Assembly (NCBI GenBank): GCA_963920525.1
Contig: OY986437.1
Location: forward strand, 59,104,330 to 59,168,329
Source: Dichetophora obliterata
Lineage: Eukaryota > Arthropoda > Insecta > Diptera > Sciomyzidae
Direction: 5' to 3'
DNA length: 64,000 nucleotides
Notes under the pieces: model-generated
The model's input: the letters and a program-made list of their open reading frames with translations, nothing else
Database searches by the model: none
Told to the model about the DNA's origin: nothing
In this document: piece by piece, positions 46,199-57,483 of the stretch
How the letters are laid out: each line of letters opens with the position of its first letter
Position numbering within the stretch: position 1 is the first letter of the stretch
Position numbers and translations under genes: made by a program

Positions 46199-46201
46199 AT
46201 T

Positions 46202-47240
46202 GAGATGTTTTGATGTTATTTGGGCTGGTTCTTAAGATGATCCAATGCGGAGAAAGTGCGAAAAAGCTGTAGTAGCTGAACTCTATTGTTATTGCATGTT
46301 AAATGTTTTTGACAGTTTTTGGCCCTATGATTATTTGGCGAAATTAATTCTTTTCATTATATTTTTTTTATATATTTTACAAAATAGTCAAGTCTCAAAA
46401 ATAATTTGAGCCCAATATCTCTTTCCGATCAAAAGTTATGACAATCTAGGTATTATTATTATACGCAGTTATTAGTAATACGTATTGAAAAGGGCCTGTG
46501 ACACAAAGGTAAATGAAATGGTATCGTAACTTATCACTGCGAAGGGTAGAACATACTATTCAAAAATGCAAGCCTGGTTTAGCTTAGCTTTATTTATAAA
46601 TGTACCTTAAAAAAAGTATTTTTGAGTTCTCTTCAAAATATATTAACATATATAATGAAAATATCGTCACATAAAATAAAAAAAGCCGTAAGTTATAATA
46701 AATTCAAAGTTGACTTTTTGATTGATTATTGATGCACCTTATAAAAATACATGTTGCTGCTGAATTTTACACTCCTACAACGAAAAACAAAATTTTTATT
46801 AAAAGATTCTAAAATCCCTACGATTGAGTGCAACTTACGATTTTTCCCAGTGCCAAGCGAACTGCGTAAGAGGTATATTGTTTTTTATTTTATAATTTCT
46901 CCGTTTGTCTGTCTGTCGTGAAGATTACAGTCGGAATTTTAAAGCTATCGTAATGAAAACCGCTTCACCTACCTCCCACACAAATTGACTATGTAAAAAC
47001 TGTAAAATTTCTTTAGAGTCCATATTGCACAAATTTTGCACATACGTTTCTATCTCAAATACGTAATGAGTTAGCAATTTGTCGAAATCAAATTAGACTA
47101 CCTCCCATACAATTGCAAATATTACAATTGTATGGGAGGTACAATTGCTAAAAAATATTGCAAAATCTTTATAAATTCAATTGCCTCCCATACAATTGCA
47201 AAAAAATATTGCAAAATCTTTATAAATTTCACAAAATAAT
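46202..47240. other. Gene-free DNA with a short palindrome
   Basis: No gene is seen. At 47100-47142 the 16-base words ACCTCCCATACAATTG and CAATTGTATGGGAGGT face each other, and a third related word lies at 47182-47200. Confidence 0.45.
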
Positions 47241-47241
47241 A

Positions 47242-48215
47242 AAGGGTGATCCAATACGAGGTCCCTTTTTCAACTGGGTTGTTTTGACAGCTGTTATGTG
47301 TCAAATGGCTTGTCCATATGACTTTTGTGTTCTGTATTCAATACGACTCAATCATGAATAGACTTACTCCTGAACAACGTTTATTAATTGTGGAAAATGA
47401 CAACCAATATCAGTTATCAGTTAGAGAATGTTATAGAGTTCTTCAACATAATTTTGTTCGTTATGAGCGTCCAAACCATCGTTTGATGACCAAATTACCA
47501 AATTTTGAAATAATTTTACACTATTGGACATTCATCATTCAACCAGAGTGCATAGAGCCCGTAATTTTGATGGTCCAGTTAGCCTCGCATGGCACAGCAG
47601 CGCATGCAACGCAGATAAGCAGCTAGCACACAGCTAAATAAATGGTGATTATGCAAAGCATAGTCACATGGTCAAAATAAAACAATAAAAAAGAAGAATA
47701 CAACGATTTTATTTTTATAAATTAACCGCACTTGATCAAACAATTTTACAACTTCACATCTGTTTTGCCAAAACGTCAAATACATAGAAGAATACACAGA
47801 TATTAAAATGAAATAGATCTTCCATGTTTATCTATGTAGTCAGAGATGCATTTCTGTTTTTATCTGAGCATTGCCATGCGTTGCCATGTTGTGCATAATC
47901 AGATACACACAAATCCTATTGAACAGATTTCGATGTGACGCTTGTTAAGCCATGCACTGCTATGCCATGCGAGGCTAACTGGACCATGAGAATATTGCTG
48001 CAGTAGCAGAGAGTGTTCGTGAAAACCGCGAACAATCGATTCGTCGCCGATCTCGTATTTTATCGAAATTTGAAAATTGGACCCACAGAATGGATCATTT
48101 AAAAGCTAGTCGTGGGCAACACTTGAACGAAATAATTTTTAAACATTGAATTGTAGGAACCAAACTATCATTTTATTTAGAAAACATAGTATTAAGCTTT
48201 TATTGGATCACCCTT
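47242..48215 (+). mobile_element. Internally deleted Tc1/mariner-type transposon, split by a nested element
   Basis: The inverted ends AAGGGTGATCCAATA are exact and TA flanks both (47240-47241, 48216-48217). The + strand keeps a transposase N-terminus (MNRLTPEQRLLIVENDN, SVRECYRVLQHNF, 47354-47515), a middle piece (ENIAAVAESVRENREQSIRR) and a C-terminus (ENWTHRMDHLKASRGQHLNE). The catalytic centre is deleted. The nested element at 47571-47986 interrupts the middle piece. Confidence 0.75.
47571..47986. mobile_element. 416-base MITE with TGA duplication, inside a transposase remnant
   Basis: The left end TGGTCCAGTTAGCCTCGCAT is exactly mirrored at the right end and pairing continues for about 35 bases. 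TGA flanks both sides (47568-47570, 47987-47989). Removing the element plus one TGA joins NFD to ENIAAVAES in frame. Confidence 0.8.
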
Positions 48216-48217
48216 TA

Positions 48218-48941
48218 TTTCACTACATATTTTGGACATTTGGACATCCAAACATACTCTGAACTTGAAATTTGCAAAAATTTTATGAAAACCACATAGA
48301 ATTTCCCCAAAGTGACTTAAAAATAATCAAACATTATAATAATTACTAAACATTCTTAACTTCGAATATGCTAAAACATTGCTGTGGTGGTATCTTACTT
48401 CGGCCGAGTCGAAGATTAAGGGATTATCTTCGAGTTTCCTATATTTACAATTCAAACAGAAGTCTTTCTTCTCAGCTATTTTAGCTGTACCTATTCATGT
48501 GATGAGGAGTGTACTCTTTATGAAATATATATTCAACAAATTTGCAATAGCTATACGAAGTAAACATAATTTGTAATACTTTCAGGTTAAATCTACAATA
48601 GAAAAGACACAACAACGAGAGAAAAACTACTATCAGTATCTTAAAATAAAAATTTTTTGAATATATTTATTAAACAACCTTTTTGTTGCCAGCGTATGGA
48701 CATAGATAATTCACGACTACACATTTATAGAAAGAAAAAAAATTTAACCCATAATCAACTAAGAGTCAGATACAAAATTTCACAAAAGAGCTACTTGAAA
48801 AACAAAAATCACAAATAGGACAAACAACATAAAGATTAATATTCCTTATTTTGTAAAAACAATTCCTACACACCGTAGTCACATGACAACGACATTGATG
48901 ACGTGATGAAGTGTCTGGAGCACACACACACGTAGACAACA
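48218..48941. other. 3' flank of the TEX9-like gene
   Basis: No other gene is recognised. A - strand AATAAA (TTTATT at about 48666) could end the TEX9 transcript, about 275 bases past the stop codon. Confidence 0.4.
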
Positions 48942-51900
48942 CTAAGATTTTGTATTCCATTCCAACACTTTGGTGAATTCTTTCTCGCCAAAACTTATCA
49001 TCTTCGATTGTTCCATGCAGATGTTTTGACGCTTCAGGTTATCAATGAGAAAAAGTTGCTTTTTATAGGCGTTCAATAGATCAGCGCGTTGTTTTTTGAG
49101 ACTTTTAATTTGCTTATCTTTGCCTTCAGACTCGGCACGCATTGATTCGCGCAGTTCGCGTTCGGATGTTTTCATGAAGGTGAGTGCATTTTTCGTGCTT
49201 TCCAGATCTTCGTTGGCGCGATACAGCTTTTTCTCGAGATTTGTGTTTGTCTGCGTGAGTACCTTGAGCTCTCGCTTTACCTGTTCGATTTCCTTTTGCT
49301 GCGACGACTGTTCCATGAGGCGTTCCTTGCCGCGTTTGTTGGCCTCCTCGAGTTGACTTTCGACTTTGGATAGCTGCTCGGAGAGGGCGTTGTGCTTGGC
49401 AAAGGCTTGATCGCGCTGTAGTTCGACCTTTTTTTGACGTTCCAACGTTTTTTCCAGCTGTTCCTTTTGCTGCGACATCTCTTGGCAGATGCGATCGTGG
49501 TCTTCTTCGAGTATGGTAATTTTCGACTTGAGAAATCTGCGTAGAAACAGATCTTTGGTGGATTAATAATGGAGAGACCTAAGCTTTTTGGTAGCAATAA
49601 TAAGTCGTAAGTCCTAAACTAGTAGTCTCAATAGAAAAATTAAAGTAACGACAAGCTTTAAGTAATTTTTTTAAGAAAGCTCAATGAATATGGCAAATTT
49701 TAATAAAGAAATAGAAGATTTTTATTTGAATTGATTAGAAATTTTTTTAAAGGATACATAATTGCTTTAGAAAACATCTTATTGCGTTATACAAGATCTT
49801 GCGCAAATGTTTTGGGAATTTTAAAAGCTTAATTTGTAAGTTTTTCAATATGAAATTACTGTTTTGTTCTTTACTTTTTCAGACAACCTTTACGTTGATT
49901 ATTAAATTTTATTTATAAGCCTTATGAAAACTTTATTAAATGATTCGATGCCAAGGACGATTCTTAAGCTTTCCAACTAACTTTCTAAATAAGTTTAAAG
50001 TCTATTTTGACATATGAGCTTTTTATAAGTTTTTGCAAAAAAAGTGTTGTAAAAGTTTTAAGAGCAGTGAGTGCAATTCTAACACTAACACAAGCAGTGT
50101 GACCAGAGTGGAATATTATATTCCACTTTGGCATATTTTAGCTTCGGGAAGCATATTTTTTTTTTTATAAAAATATGCAGCATAAAAAGTGGAATATTTT
50201 TCGTATGATTATATTTTTCAAAATTCACAAAAATTGCAATAAAAAAATGTCTATTTGGTTACTAAATGGTTGTTTTTTGGCTATCGACATTTTTTTTTTA
50301 TCTCTGAACCACCTTGTAAAACGCAATATAAGGAATTAATTTTGTAGTTAACTTCTTCGTTGTCAATTTTATTGCAATTCATTTAATAACTTCACGCAGC
50401 TTAAAAAGTGAAGTAAATTTGCTTATATGTTTGTTTGGTTAGATTTTTTTATGGATTATGTTACAGCAGTAAGTAATTTACTTAAGAAAACATTAGGGGT
50501 ATTCACGATGTGTTGTATTTTCCCTTGTATTGTGTATTTTTGACAAATTTCATATTTGTAGCAGATTTTGTAATATAACAAAAACAAAATGCAGTTTTCA
50601 AAATACAACCCTGTGGAAAATATACAAGTTGTGTATTAGATCAGCTGATTGTACAAGCATTTCTACTCAGCATGGAGCAAGCTAAAGGCTACGCTGTGAG
50701 TTTATTTAATAAAAATTAATATAATTGATTTTAAAAATACAATATGTACCTTACTGAAGGTTCGATCACAATAATTGTAAGTATTGTAAATTTTGCAAAA
50801 ATTTATCACAAATGCACCACATCGTAAATACCACTATTATTGCTAACAATAGCTATTTCTTTTAAATATTTTAAAATGTGGATTCAAAACAATAAAGCAG
50901 AAAAAAAAGTTATTGATCAAAATTCGGAATCTGAAGATTTATAAAAATTTGTGCTTTTCTCGCTTAGCTTACCATTTAGCAATGCTGAGGTTGAGAAAAT
51001 TTTTAGTCATATGAATCTTTCTTATTTAAACGAAGTGTTGAAATGCCTATCAAATACCAGATAGCTTAATTAAAAAAATTTAGAAATGCGAATTTCTATG
51101 ATAATAATACAAGCAACAATTTAAGCATTGACCTCGAAGATGTGCCTGAATTTTAGTTTTGTATATTGTATATCGTTACTTAAAATTAAAAAAACCATAA
51201 CAATGTTTATAATTTTTTATAGGAGAAGAAAATAAATTTAAGTGCGATAGTAATCAAATAAATAACTCCCCTATTACGAATTCATACGACACACGATAAA
51301 CGCTTGCATTCTGTTATGCGGTATTACGAACTTTCGTTTGTCGTATTAAATCCGACAGTTAGCGTTTATCGTTTATCTGAAAAAAAATGGTATTTCGAAA
51401 CGATACGTATCAGATCAGCTGTTCAATTTCATACGCTTGCGGCGGCTGAATAGTCTTGTCCGATAGTTGAAATTTTATATAAAATTTTAATCTTTTTCAA
51501 AATATTTAATTATTAAAGAGATAAAAATGAGTTTTTAAAAATATTTGATCAAAATTAACCGATTTTTCAGGCCAAGAGTTGCGATCTCAAAAGTTCAACT
51601 GGGACATCTTGCCACTTTAATGGAAGAAAACGCAGATTATACATTTACCGATTTATTGATAACGACGTAGTTAAATTGAAATGTTGAAATTAAATAACCT
51701 CAACAAACTTATTCCACCGTCATGAGCAAATCGCCACCTTCCAATGTGATGCCGTTGGTTATTTCGAGTTTCTTGACAATGCCTCCTTTTGGCGACTGCT
51801 AGACCATTTCCATCTTAATGAAAGATAGAATCACAAGCGGCTGTCCCTTTTCGACTTTGTCACCTTCCTTAACACGAATATCAATGAATGAAACTTCGTT

Positions 51901-54900
51901 CTTGTTTGCTTTTGAAGTCTTCGGATGAATATGAAGTTCCTTCACAGCTTCTTTATCGCGAGGTTGGAAGCATCCCTCCACTTCCTTCTTTCCACAGCAT
52001 CTATACGTGTCTCATCGCTTTCTCCACTAATATTGAACGCCGTGGATGTCGTCGGAAACGTGTTTACATATTTTATTTTTGAACTTTCAAAATATTGAAG
52101 TGACTTCAGTTTGAGAATTTCAATTGTTTTTTCTTGAAATCACAGTAAAATGTAAACAAATATCACTGTCATTCACAATAGTAGATCTATCGGGCGTATG
52201 AAAACGATAATACGAAAGCTTGATTTTTACGATACGCTTGCAAGCGTCTATCGTGTATCGTATGGAAATCCATAATAGGGGGGTAAATGTTTTTAAACTT
52301 GCTTCTGTGTTTTTTTTATATGCCTATTTAGAATTATTTAGATATATATCTTTGAAATTGAAAGTGGAATATTTTTGTGGAATATTAAAATTGAAAGTGG
52401 AATATTTAGCATATTTTTTTTTAACAAAAAGCATATTTTTTCAAAAATCTTCTGGTCACACTGAACACAAGCTTCATTAATAAGATTGTGGCACTTGAGA
52501 GAATGCGCTCTTTTCCACCTTTGCTTGAACTAACAACTGTGTCTTATCTTTGTTCTATGCATTCATTTTGTTGATTTCTTTTCATCCATTCTCTTTTTTG
52601 TGGATCAAAGAACCAAGGCATGCGCCTAATACATACAACGTTTGGTCTTTAACCTGAAAGGAAAGGGATAGATTATTAGAGGCAGAATTGATTGGAACCA
52701 TACGTGAATTATCGATTAGGTGGAACAAACATGAAAGACAACTTGAATTGCTTATAACCGAGGCTAGTGTTATGCCTTAACCTAAGCAACCATTTTCAGC
52801 CCTCAGTTGTTCCTGTCCTTTAATTCCACATTTTCCACAATTAAGTTGTGGATGTTTTGTTTCAACAATTCTTAAATGTAGTAAAGAACAAAGAAAGAGA
52901 AAAGATCCATGCCCGTACTCAGATTCGAACCGGTTGAGTAACTCTTCACAAGACTACAAGGGCCGGCAAATAGTTCGACCGAGTTCGCTCTCAACTCAGT
53001 TGGAAAAAGAGCCCTGCTGTATGTCTACCGGCAACATGCCTTGGAAGGTCAGCAGGCATGCTCGCTTCCATACCCGCTTATATCTTTTTTTCTATAGGCA
53101 TGTCCTAGAAAAATATGTCTGCCAAATGAAATGCCATAGAAGCAATGCTGCATGCATCCATATATCATATGATGGTATGATATAAGGTAAAGTATATGAG
53201 TCCTTCACTCTCTGTTCACAAGTTTACCCATCTAAGTTAACTTTCCAAATGAGAACATCGATAGAAAACTTTACGTTCGCAACTCTAGAAATAAAATTTG
53301 GCATTAGTTTTTTCGTCGACTTAAATTCAGTCGAAATTTGCATTGCAACAAGAAAAAAAACAACGATACGAAATTACCAAGAAAGAATAGCACATAAATC
53401 AACAACAAGTATTCTGGCGATCGCGTACAAGTTCAAATTGTTGAAAACACAAAGTGGATTCGACGAATTACAACAATCATGAAAATATTGAAGTTGTTTT
53501 CCCTTAAAATTTACCGGAATATTGCACTAGCAAACATGATACATACCTCTCTTAAAAGTAAAGAGATAGTTTTAAAATTTGAAAAAGTAGACTTCTAAAC
53601 TTAATATTAAAATTACAAGCGGCTAATTGCTTCCATCGGCAGGCCTGTTTTGTTTTTCATCTTGAAAGTGCCACTATCTTATAAATGAACCCTGCACTAG
53701 CAAACAAACACATGCAGAAAAGCTTTCAATGCTGCCATAAGTCCCGGTTTATACTCGTCAAGACTTGACGGTCTCGTCCTATATAGAGACTCATTTTTAT
53801 ATTCGTGTTGTAAAGTTAAACAAGGTAGTGGTAGGGCGGAGAGCCGATGATCGAAACTGTCAAAACGAAGTTGACAATTCATACAAAATCTGTAACTATT
53901 GAGATTGCAATATGAAAACAAAAATTGGCAAAAATAACAAAATGGCTGAGTTTGACAGTTATGGTCACTAAGAAAGAGAGCACATTCAGCCCTAACACTA
54001 CCTTGTCCAGGTATACTATGGTAAAGCTTTTGCTTTTGAAGTTTGCACTTGAAGAAAAAAAACAAACTTTCGATAGCTGTCCAGACTTCATGCTAGCAGG
54101 TTGCGGTTGCTTGATGTTACGTTTATTTTACTGGTAAAATTCAACCTCAACAAACTATTTCTCTTGATACTTGGACTTCAAACTGGTAGGTTGCATTGTT
54201 TGGTGATAATTATTTTATGCTTAATGGAGATGTTTTTGGGAATAAATGAAAAAAAATTTTATTTCTTATTTTTCTAACCGAATATAAAATATATTAAAAT
54301 TTATACTAAAGTTGTTGAATTCAAATTTTAAAGACTTGTTTTTGGGTTTTATATCAGTTATTTTGTCTTCATAAAAAAAATAATTTTATTACATTTATTA
54401 CGATTACTTTTTGTAAATAACTTTAATATACGCTTGAAAAAATAAAAGTAAAAAATGACTTTTAATTTTAATTTTTCAGTAAAAAGACACTGCAAACTTT
54501 TATTTTTAGTAACTTTTAACATAAAAAACAAGGAATGCATTAACAACCTTTTGTGCTCAGTTTGTGTATCTTTTTATATTCAGTGCATTTTAAGCAGCGA
54601 GCAACCGCAACCTAACTGCTTGAAGTCTGGATAGCTACTGAAAGCTTTTTTATTTTCATGTCGACAAATGTGTCAAAGCTTTCCGCCCTTTTGCACACCC
54701 CTGGTCTAAAGTGATTTGGAAAATCTTTTAAGATTCAAGTATTCTTTATTTCGGCCAAACTTTTTTCTTTAATAACCCAAAGCTTTTTGCTATTTTGATA
54801 TGACGAATGTTAAATGGGCACAAAACTTTAAGCGCTTGAAATGATTCTGTTCTTATAATTGTTCTTTCTTTAGAAGTATTTCGAGATTTTGTCTTCTTTT

Positions 54901-57483
54901 GAGCTAAGTGCTTGTTTAAGGTTTTATATGTTACAAAGCTTCTTTAAAATGTCTGGGTTGAATAACAAAAGTTATAAATAAATACGAAAAAAAAAATCGA
55001 TAAGCTCTTTATTGCACAACAATAAAAAATTTAACGTTTTTTAAAAAAGAAACTTTACTGACTTCTGTTATCCCTCTAACACGTAAGAGTGTCTCAAAGG
55101 CACTTATCATATTCGCAATAACAAAAAAAGTTAACGCTTCAATATCATGTGAATATTTTTTGGCTGTTCCCAAGAAACACACCAATCTAAATGCAAAAGA
55201 TACAAAAGCTCTCAGAAGTTTTAATGATACTTTTATTGTGATTTGCAAGAGCCATATGTTTTTTGTGCATAAAATTCTGACTGGTGCACATTGTGTTTTG
55301 TTGTGATAATAAAAAAGAAATTGAACAAATTAATCAAACCCATAATTTTTTTCGTCAAAGGTATGTTTATACTCTGTAAATTATTCTCTGTAAGACAACC
55401 GAATTCGCAACAGACTTTTTTCCGTTCAAAGCTCTAAGAGTGCCTTGAGACACTTATTCACATTTTCTCACCTACCAGGTAAACGAAAGCTTCTACACCA
55501 TTTCTGAGTTTATTTTTGAATTCAGGGTAAATTATATCCAAGGTAAAATATAGTTACCTTAGAAAAAATTATGCGACTTATTTTCTCCCATTATTTTAAA
55601 AATTAGTCTTAGAGGGTTTAACATTTTTTCGAATTTTTAATTTTTATTAGAAAAAGCTATTTGCGTTAAAAGCTATAAGTACCAAAAACGATTTGCAAAT
55701 TCTTTTTTAGATAAATTTAGAAATTTTTCTGTCAAAGTGCTTTACTTCGTGGCAAATTACAAGGTAGGCTCAGATCGGTGTACAAATTTATGTATTTGTT
55801 GGGGTCAGCGACTTGAAATCTTTTTACCGTTGTTGTTGTTGCTTTAATCGTTTGGCGCTTGTGGCTCTCAAAGTTTTGTTACTGTTAAACTTTTCGTTTG
55901 ATTTATCATATTTTGAGCCTACATTTTAATTGTATCAGGCTTTCCGTAAAATGTTTTAAGTAAAAAAACCGTTAATTATCTTTAAAGCTTCACTTAAAAT
56001 TTTTAGTTTAAATCAGAGAGCGGCATTCTGCTTTCTTCGCCACTCTCCGTTGATAGCAGCATAGAAGATTTTCCGGGTGACGGAATATAGCCCCAAGGGA
56101 CATAATCCCAAAATTGGATTTGAAAAGGCGTAATCCCAAAATAAACGTCATCATAAGAAAATTGATTTGCCTTGAACGGAATGGCGATAATAACATTCCG
56201 TACAAGGGCAAATCTCCCAATTGGTCAGATCCTCCAGTTGGTATTATGACCGCTTATATAGCGGTCATAATTAAATTTTTGGGATTATAGCCACAAAATA
56301 AGGGGACACAATCCCAAATTTCAAATTCTCCCTTGGGGTTATGTCCCGCCACTGCTTTTCCGTATGTGCTCGCTTGCTCTAGTTCACTAAAGGGTATTCT
56401 GCTGCTAGCGGGCAAAGAGCTTTTTCTGCCACCATGCTTTTCTTATGATAGCATAGCTTTTCCGTATGTGTTTGCTTACTTGCGTAAGGCAGCAGATAAA
56501 GCTTTTAGCCCGCTCACTGGTTAAAATATAGACAACTTTTGTAAGAGGTAAAAGAAAGGTTTTTTGAAAAAGCTTAAAGCTCTTCGGGATGCAAAAACAC
56601 CCACTTACTTTATCAAGCCTTCGGTGGTGATTTGTTTGCGGGTGCCACAAGCCTGCGATCGTCTTGACGTCGATCCAGCAGTTTCACCACTTGTCGAAGC
56701 CACACTCTCCAAATCTGTCGGCATGCGTACGCTAGATGCTGCCGTAGATGGCGACATCTTGCGACGTATCGAGGCACTCTCGTCCTTCACCAACACCTCC
56801 AACGAAGGACTCTCCACAAATTTGGGATTACGATACTTTACGGTGAAGGTGCCGCTTGCAGGCTGCGCCATACGGCTCGTGTTGGAACGCGTAAAAGTGC
56901 GCATAGAGCCTTCTGGCGATTTGACATTCTTGCGTTGCAAAGAGACGCCTGTCGAAATGCTGGTTGCAGTCGTTGTCGCTGTTGCCGTCGTAAAGTTACT
57001 TGTATCCTTGCGTGCGTCACCCGTAGGTGAGGCACCCTTGTTGCACGGCACACCGCTGCTCACGGTGGTCGAAGTGGCGATCGTATGGGGCAATACTGTT
57101 GTTTTGTTGCGACCCGTGCGACATGTCTCACGCACGGAGTTACCTTGAAAGCGTTCTTTTTGATGAATGGCATGATTCTCATGATCTGGAATACAATCGC
57201 CAGCACCACGTTTCTTCAGCTGGACATTGTTACGCGGATGCTTGGTGTAGGTAAGAAACTTTGTATCGCCTCCTTTTTGGGCGTGATGCTGCTGCTGCTG
57301 ATGATGATGCGGTGAGGTGATCGCTGTCGCTGTGGAGCCTACCTGCTGCTGCTGTTGTTGTAGCAGAAGCTGTTGTTGCTGCTGCTGTGGCGGAAGCTGC
57401 TGCTCCAATGCTGAGCTTGCCAATTTGTCCAACTGCTCATTCAGTTTCAAGAATTCCTTTTCGCGCGAAAGCAATTCAGTCAT
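48942..57483 (-). CDS. Tex9: TEX9-like coiled-coil protein
   Basis: Two coding exons, 57483-56609 and 49536-48942, join across a GT-AG intron of about 7.07 kb (AA plus A completes a Lys codon), giving about 489 residues. The N-terminus MTELLSREKEFLKLNEQLDK and the segment IKFLKSKITILEED at the junction fit testis-expressed protein 9, and so does the C-terminus, LKRQNICMEQSKMISFGEKE then FTKVLEW. Residues 27-45 are Gln-rich, followed by His/Gln, then a long Ser/Thr-rich, Arg-rich low-complexity stretch to about 290. Residues 292-475 form a continuous Glu/Lys/Gln coiled coil. Vertebrate TEX9 is shorter (about 390) and linked to centrosome/cilium biology; a similar role here is inference. Codon use is normal. 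The start ATG opens the conserved block; a CTG/CAG run at 57285-57400 encodes the Gln tract. Confidence 0.78.
49537..50086. other. TEX9 intron, region next to exon 2
   Basis: AT-rich intronic DNA. No exon or repeat is recognised between the acceptor at 49537-49538 and the hAT element. Confidence 0.4.
50496..50834. mobile_element. 339-base TA-flanked MITE nested in the hAT element
   Basis: The ends GGGGTATTCACGATGTG and (complement) GTGGTATTTACGATGTG are flanked by TA (50494-50495, 50835-50836). Related to the element at 11525-12807, with which it shares the ATGGAGCAAGCTAAAGGCTA-like and GTGAGTTTATT interior. Tc1/mariner-type by site. Confidence 0.8.
51268..52283. mobile_element. Inverted-repeat element carrying a host-gene fragment
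   Basis: The left end (51268-51308: CCCCTATTACGAATTCATAC, then ACACGATAAACGCTTGCA) pairs with the right end (52241-52283) over about 41 positions with few mismatches. Subterminal TATTACGAACTTTCG/CGATAATACGAAAGC words are also mirrored. The interior holds a possible splice-acceptor-led frame at about 51571-51670 (RVAISKVQLGHLATLMEENA) and the pyruvate-carboxylase-like fragment on the - strand. No target duplication is certain. Confidence 0.75.
51709..51960 (-). pseudogene. Pyruvate carboxylase biotin-carrier domain fragment, broken
   Basis: The - strand reads RDKEAVKELHIHPK, then IDIRVKEGDKVEKGQPLVIL, then the biotinyl-lysine site in the form FIKMEMV where AMKMEMV is usual, a TAG (51799-51801), then QSPKGGIVKKLEITNG and EGGDLLMTVE followed by a proper stop (51709-51711). 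This is the extreme C-terminus of pyruvate carboxylase, the domain that carries biotin between the two active sites. About eight residues (the GAPMPG part) are deleted before SFID. It has no start or catalytic domains of its own. It lies wholly inside the inverted-repeat element at 51268-52283. Retro-insertion is an alternative to transposon capture. Confidence 0.8.
52464..53815. other. TEX9 intron with possible second SINE-like repeat
   Basis: No exon seen. Bases about 52975-53165 (AGTTGGAAAAAGAGCCCTGC, TATGTCTACCGGCAACATGC, TATGTCTGCCAAATGAAATG) recur in diverged form at 59015-59125, so this is a dispersed repeat. On the - strand GGTTCGAATCT near 52926-52936 matches a polymerase III B box, so a SINE origin is possible but unproven. 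Confidence 0.4.
53816..54010. mobile_element. Probable short MITE
   Basis: ACAAGGTAGTGGTAGGGC (about 53819) faces GCCCTAACACTACCTTGT (about 53990-54007) as inverted ends. The right-hand word also occurs at about 3627. No target duplication was resolved. Confidence 0.5.
54050..54660. mobile_element. Probable foldback/MITE with about 50-base arms
   Basis: The left arm (CAAACTTTCGATAGCTGTCC, AGACTTCATGCTAGCAGGTT, GCGGTTGCTTG; 54062-54110) is mirrored at 54592-54650. A partial direct copy of the arm lies at about 54173-54200. Ends not resolved exactly. Confidence 0.55.
54661..56077. other. TEX9 intron, gene-free
   Basis: AT-rich intronic DNA with no recognisable exon; open frames such as 55009-55248 have no signature. 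Confidence 0.4.
56078..56352. mobile_element. hAT-like MITE with CCCCAAGGGACATAATCCC ends
   Basis: The left end GTGACGGAATATAGCCCCAA and right end (complement GCAGTGGCGGGACATAACCC) pair through CCCCAAGGGA. Several CATAATCCCAAA/TTTGGGATTATA words fill the interior. The flanks TTTTCCGG and TTTTCCGT match at 7 of 8 bases. It is about 250 bases from TEX9 exon 1 within the intron. Confidence 0.6.
57285..57400 (-). repeat. CAG/CTG-rich tract coding for Gln and His
   Basis: Imperfect CTG/TTG triplets on the + strand encode the polyglutamine and polyhistidine stretches of the TEX9-like protein on the - strand. Length polymorphism is expected. Confidence 0.8.

Larger units (their letters stand above)
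50095..52463 (+). mobile_element. hAT transposon remnant with perfect 8-base duplication, hosting two nested elements
   Basis: The ends CAGTGTGACCAG and CTGGTCACACTG are exact complements, and subterminal AAAGTGGAATATTT/GCATATTTT words recur at both ends. AACACAAG flanks both sides exactly (50087-50094, 52464-52471). A decayed hAT C-terminal dimerisation block is visible at about 50954-51070 (LPFSNAEVEKIFSHMN) on the + strand. Nested elements lie at 50496-50834 and 51268-52283. It lies antisense in the TEX9 intron. Confidence 0.9.

Noticed and set aside
56564..57148. 194-codon open frame on the + strand
   Set aside because: Shadow of TEX9 exon 1, whose - strand frame has the conserved N-terminal block and correct splice phase.
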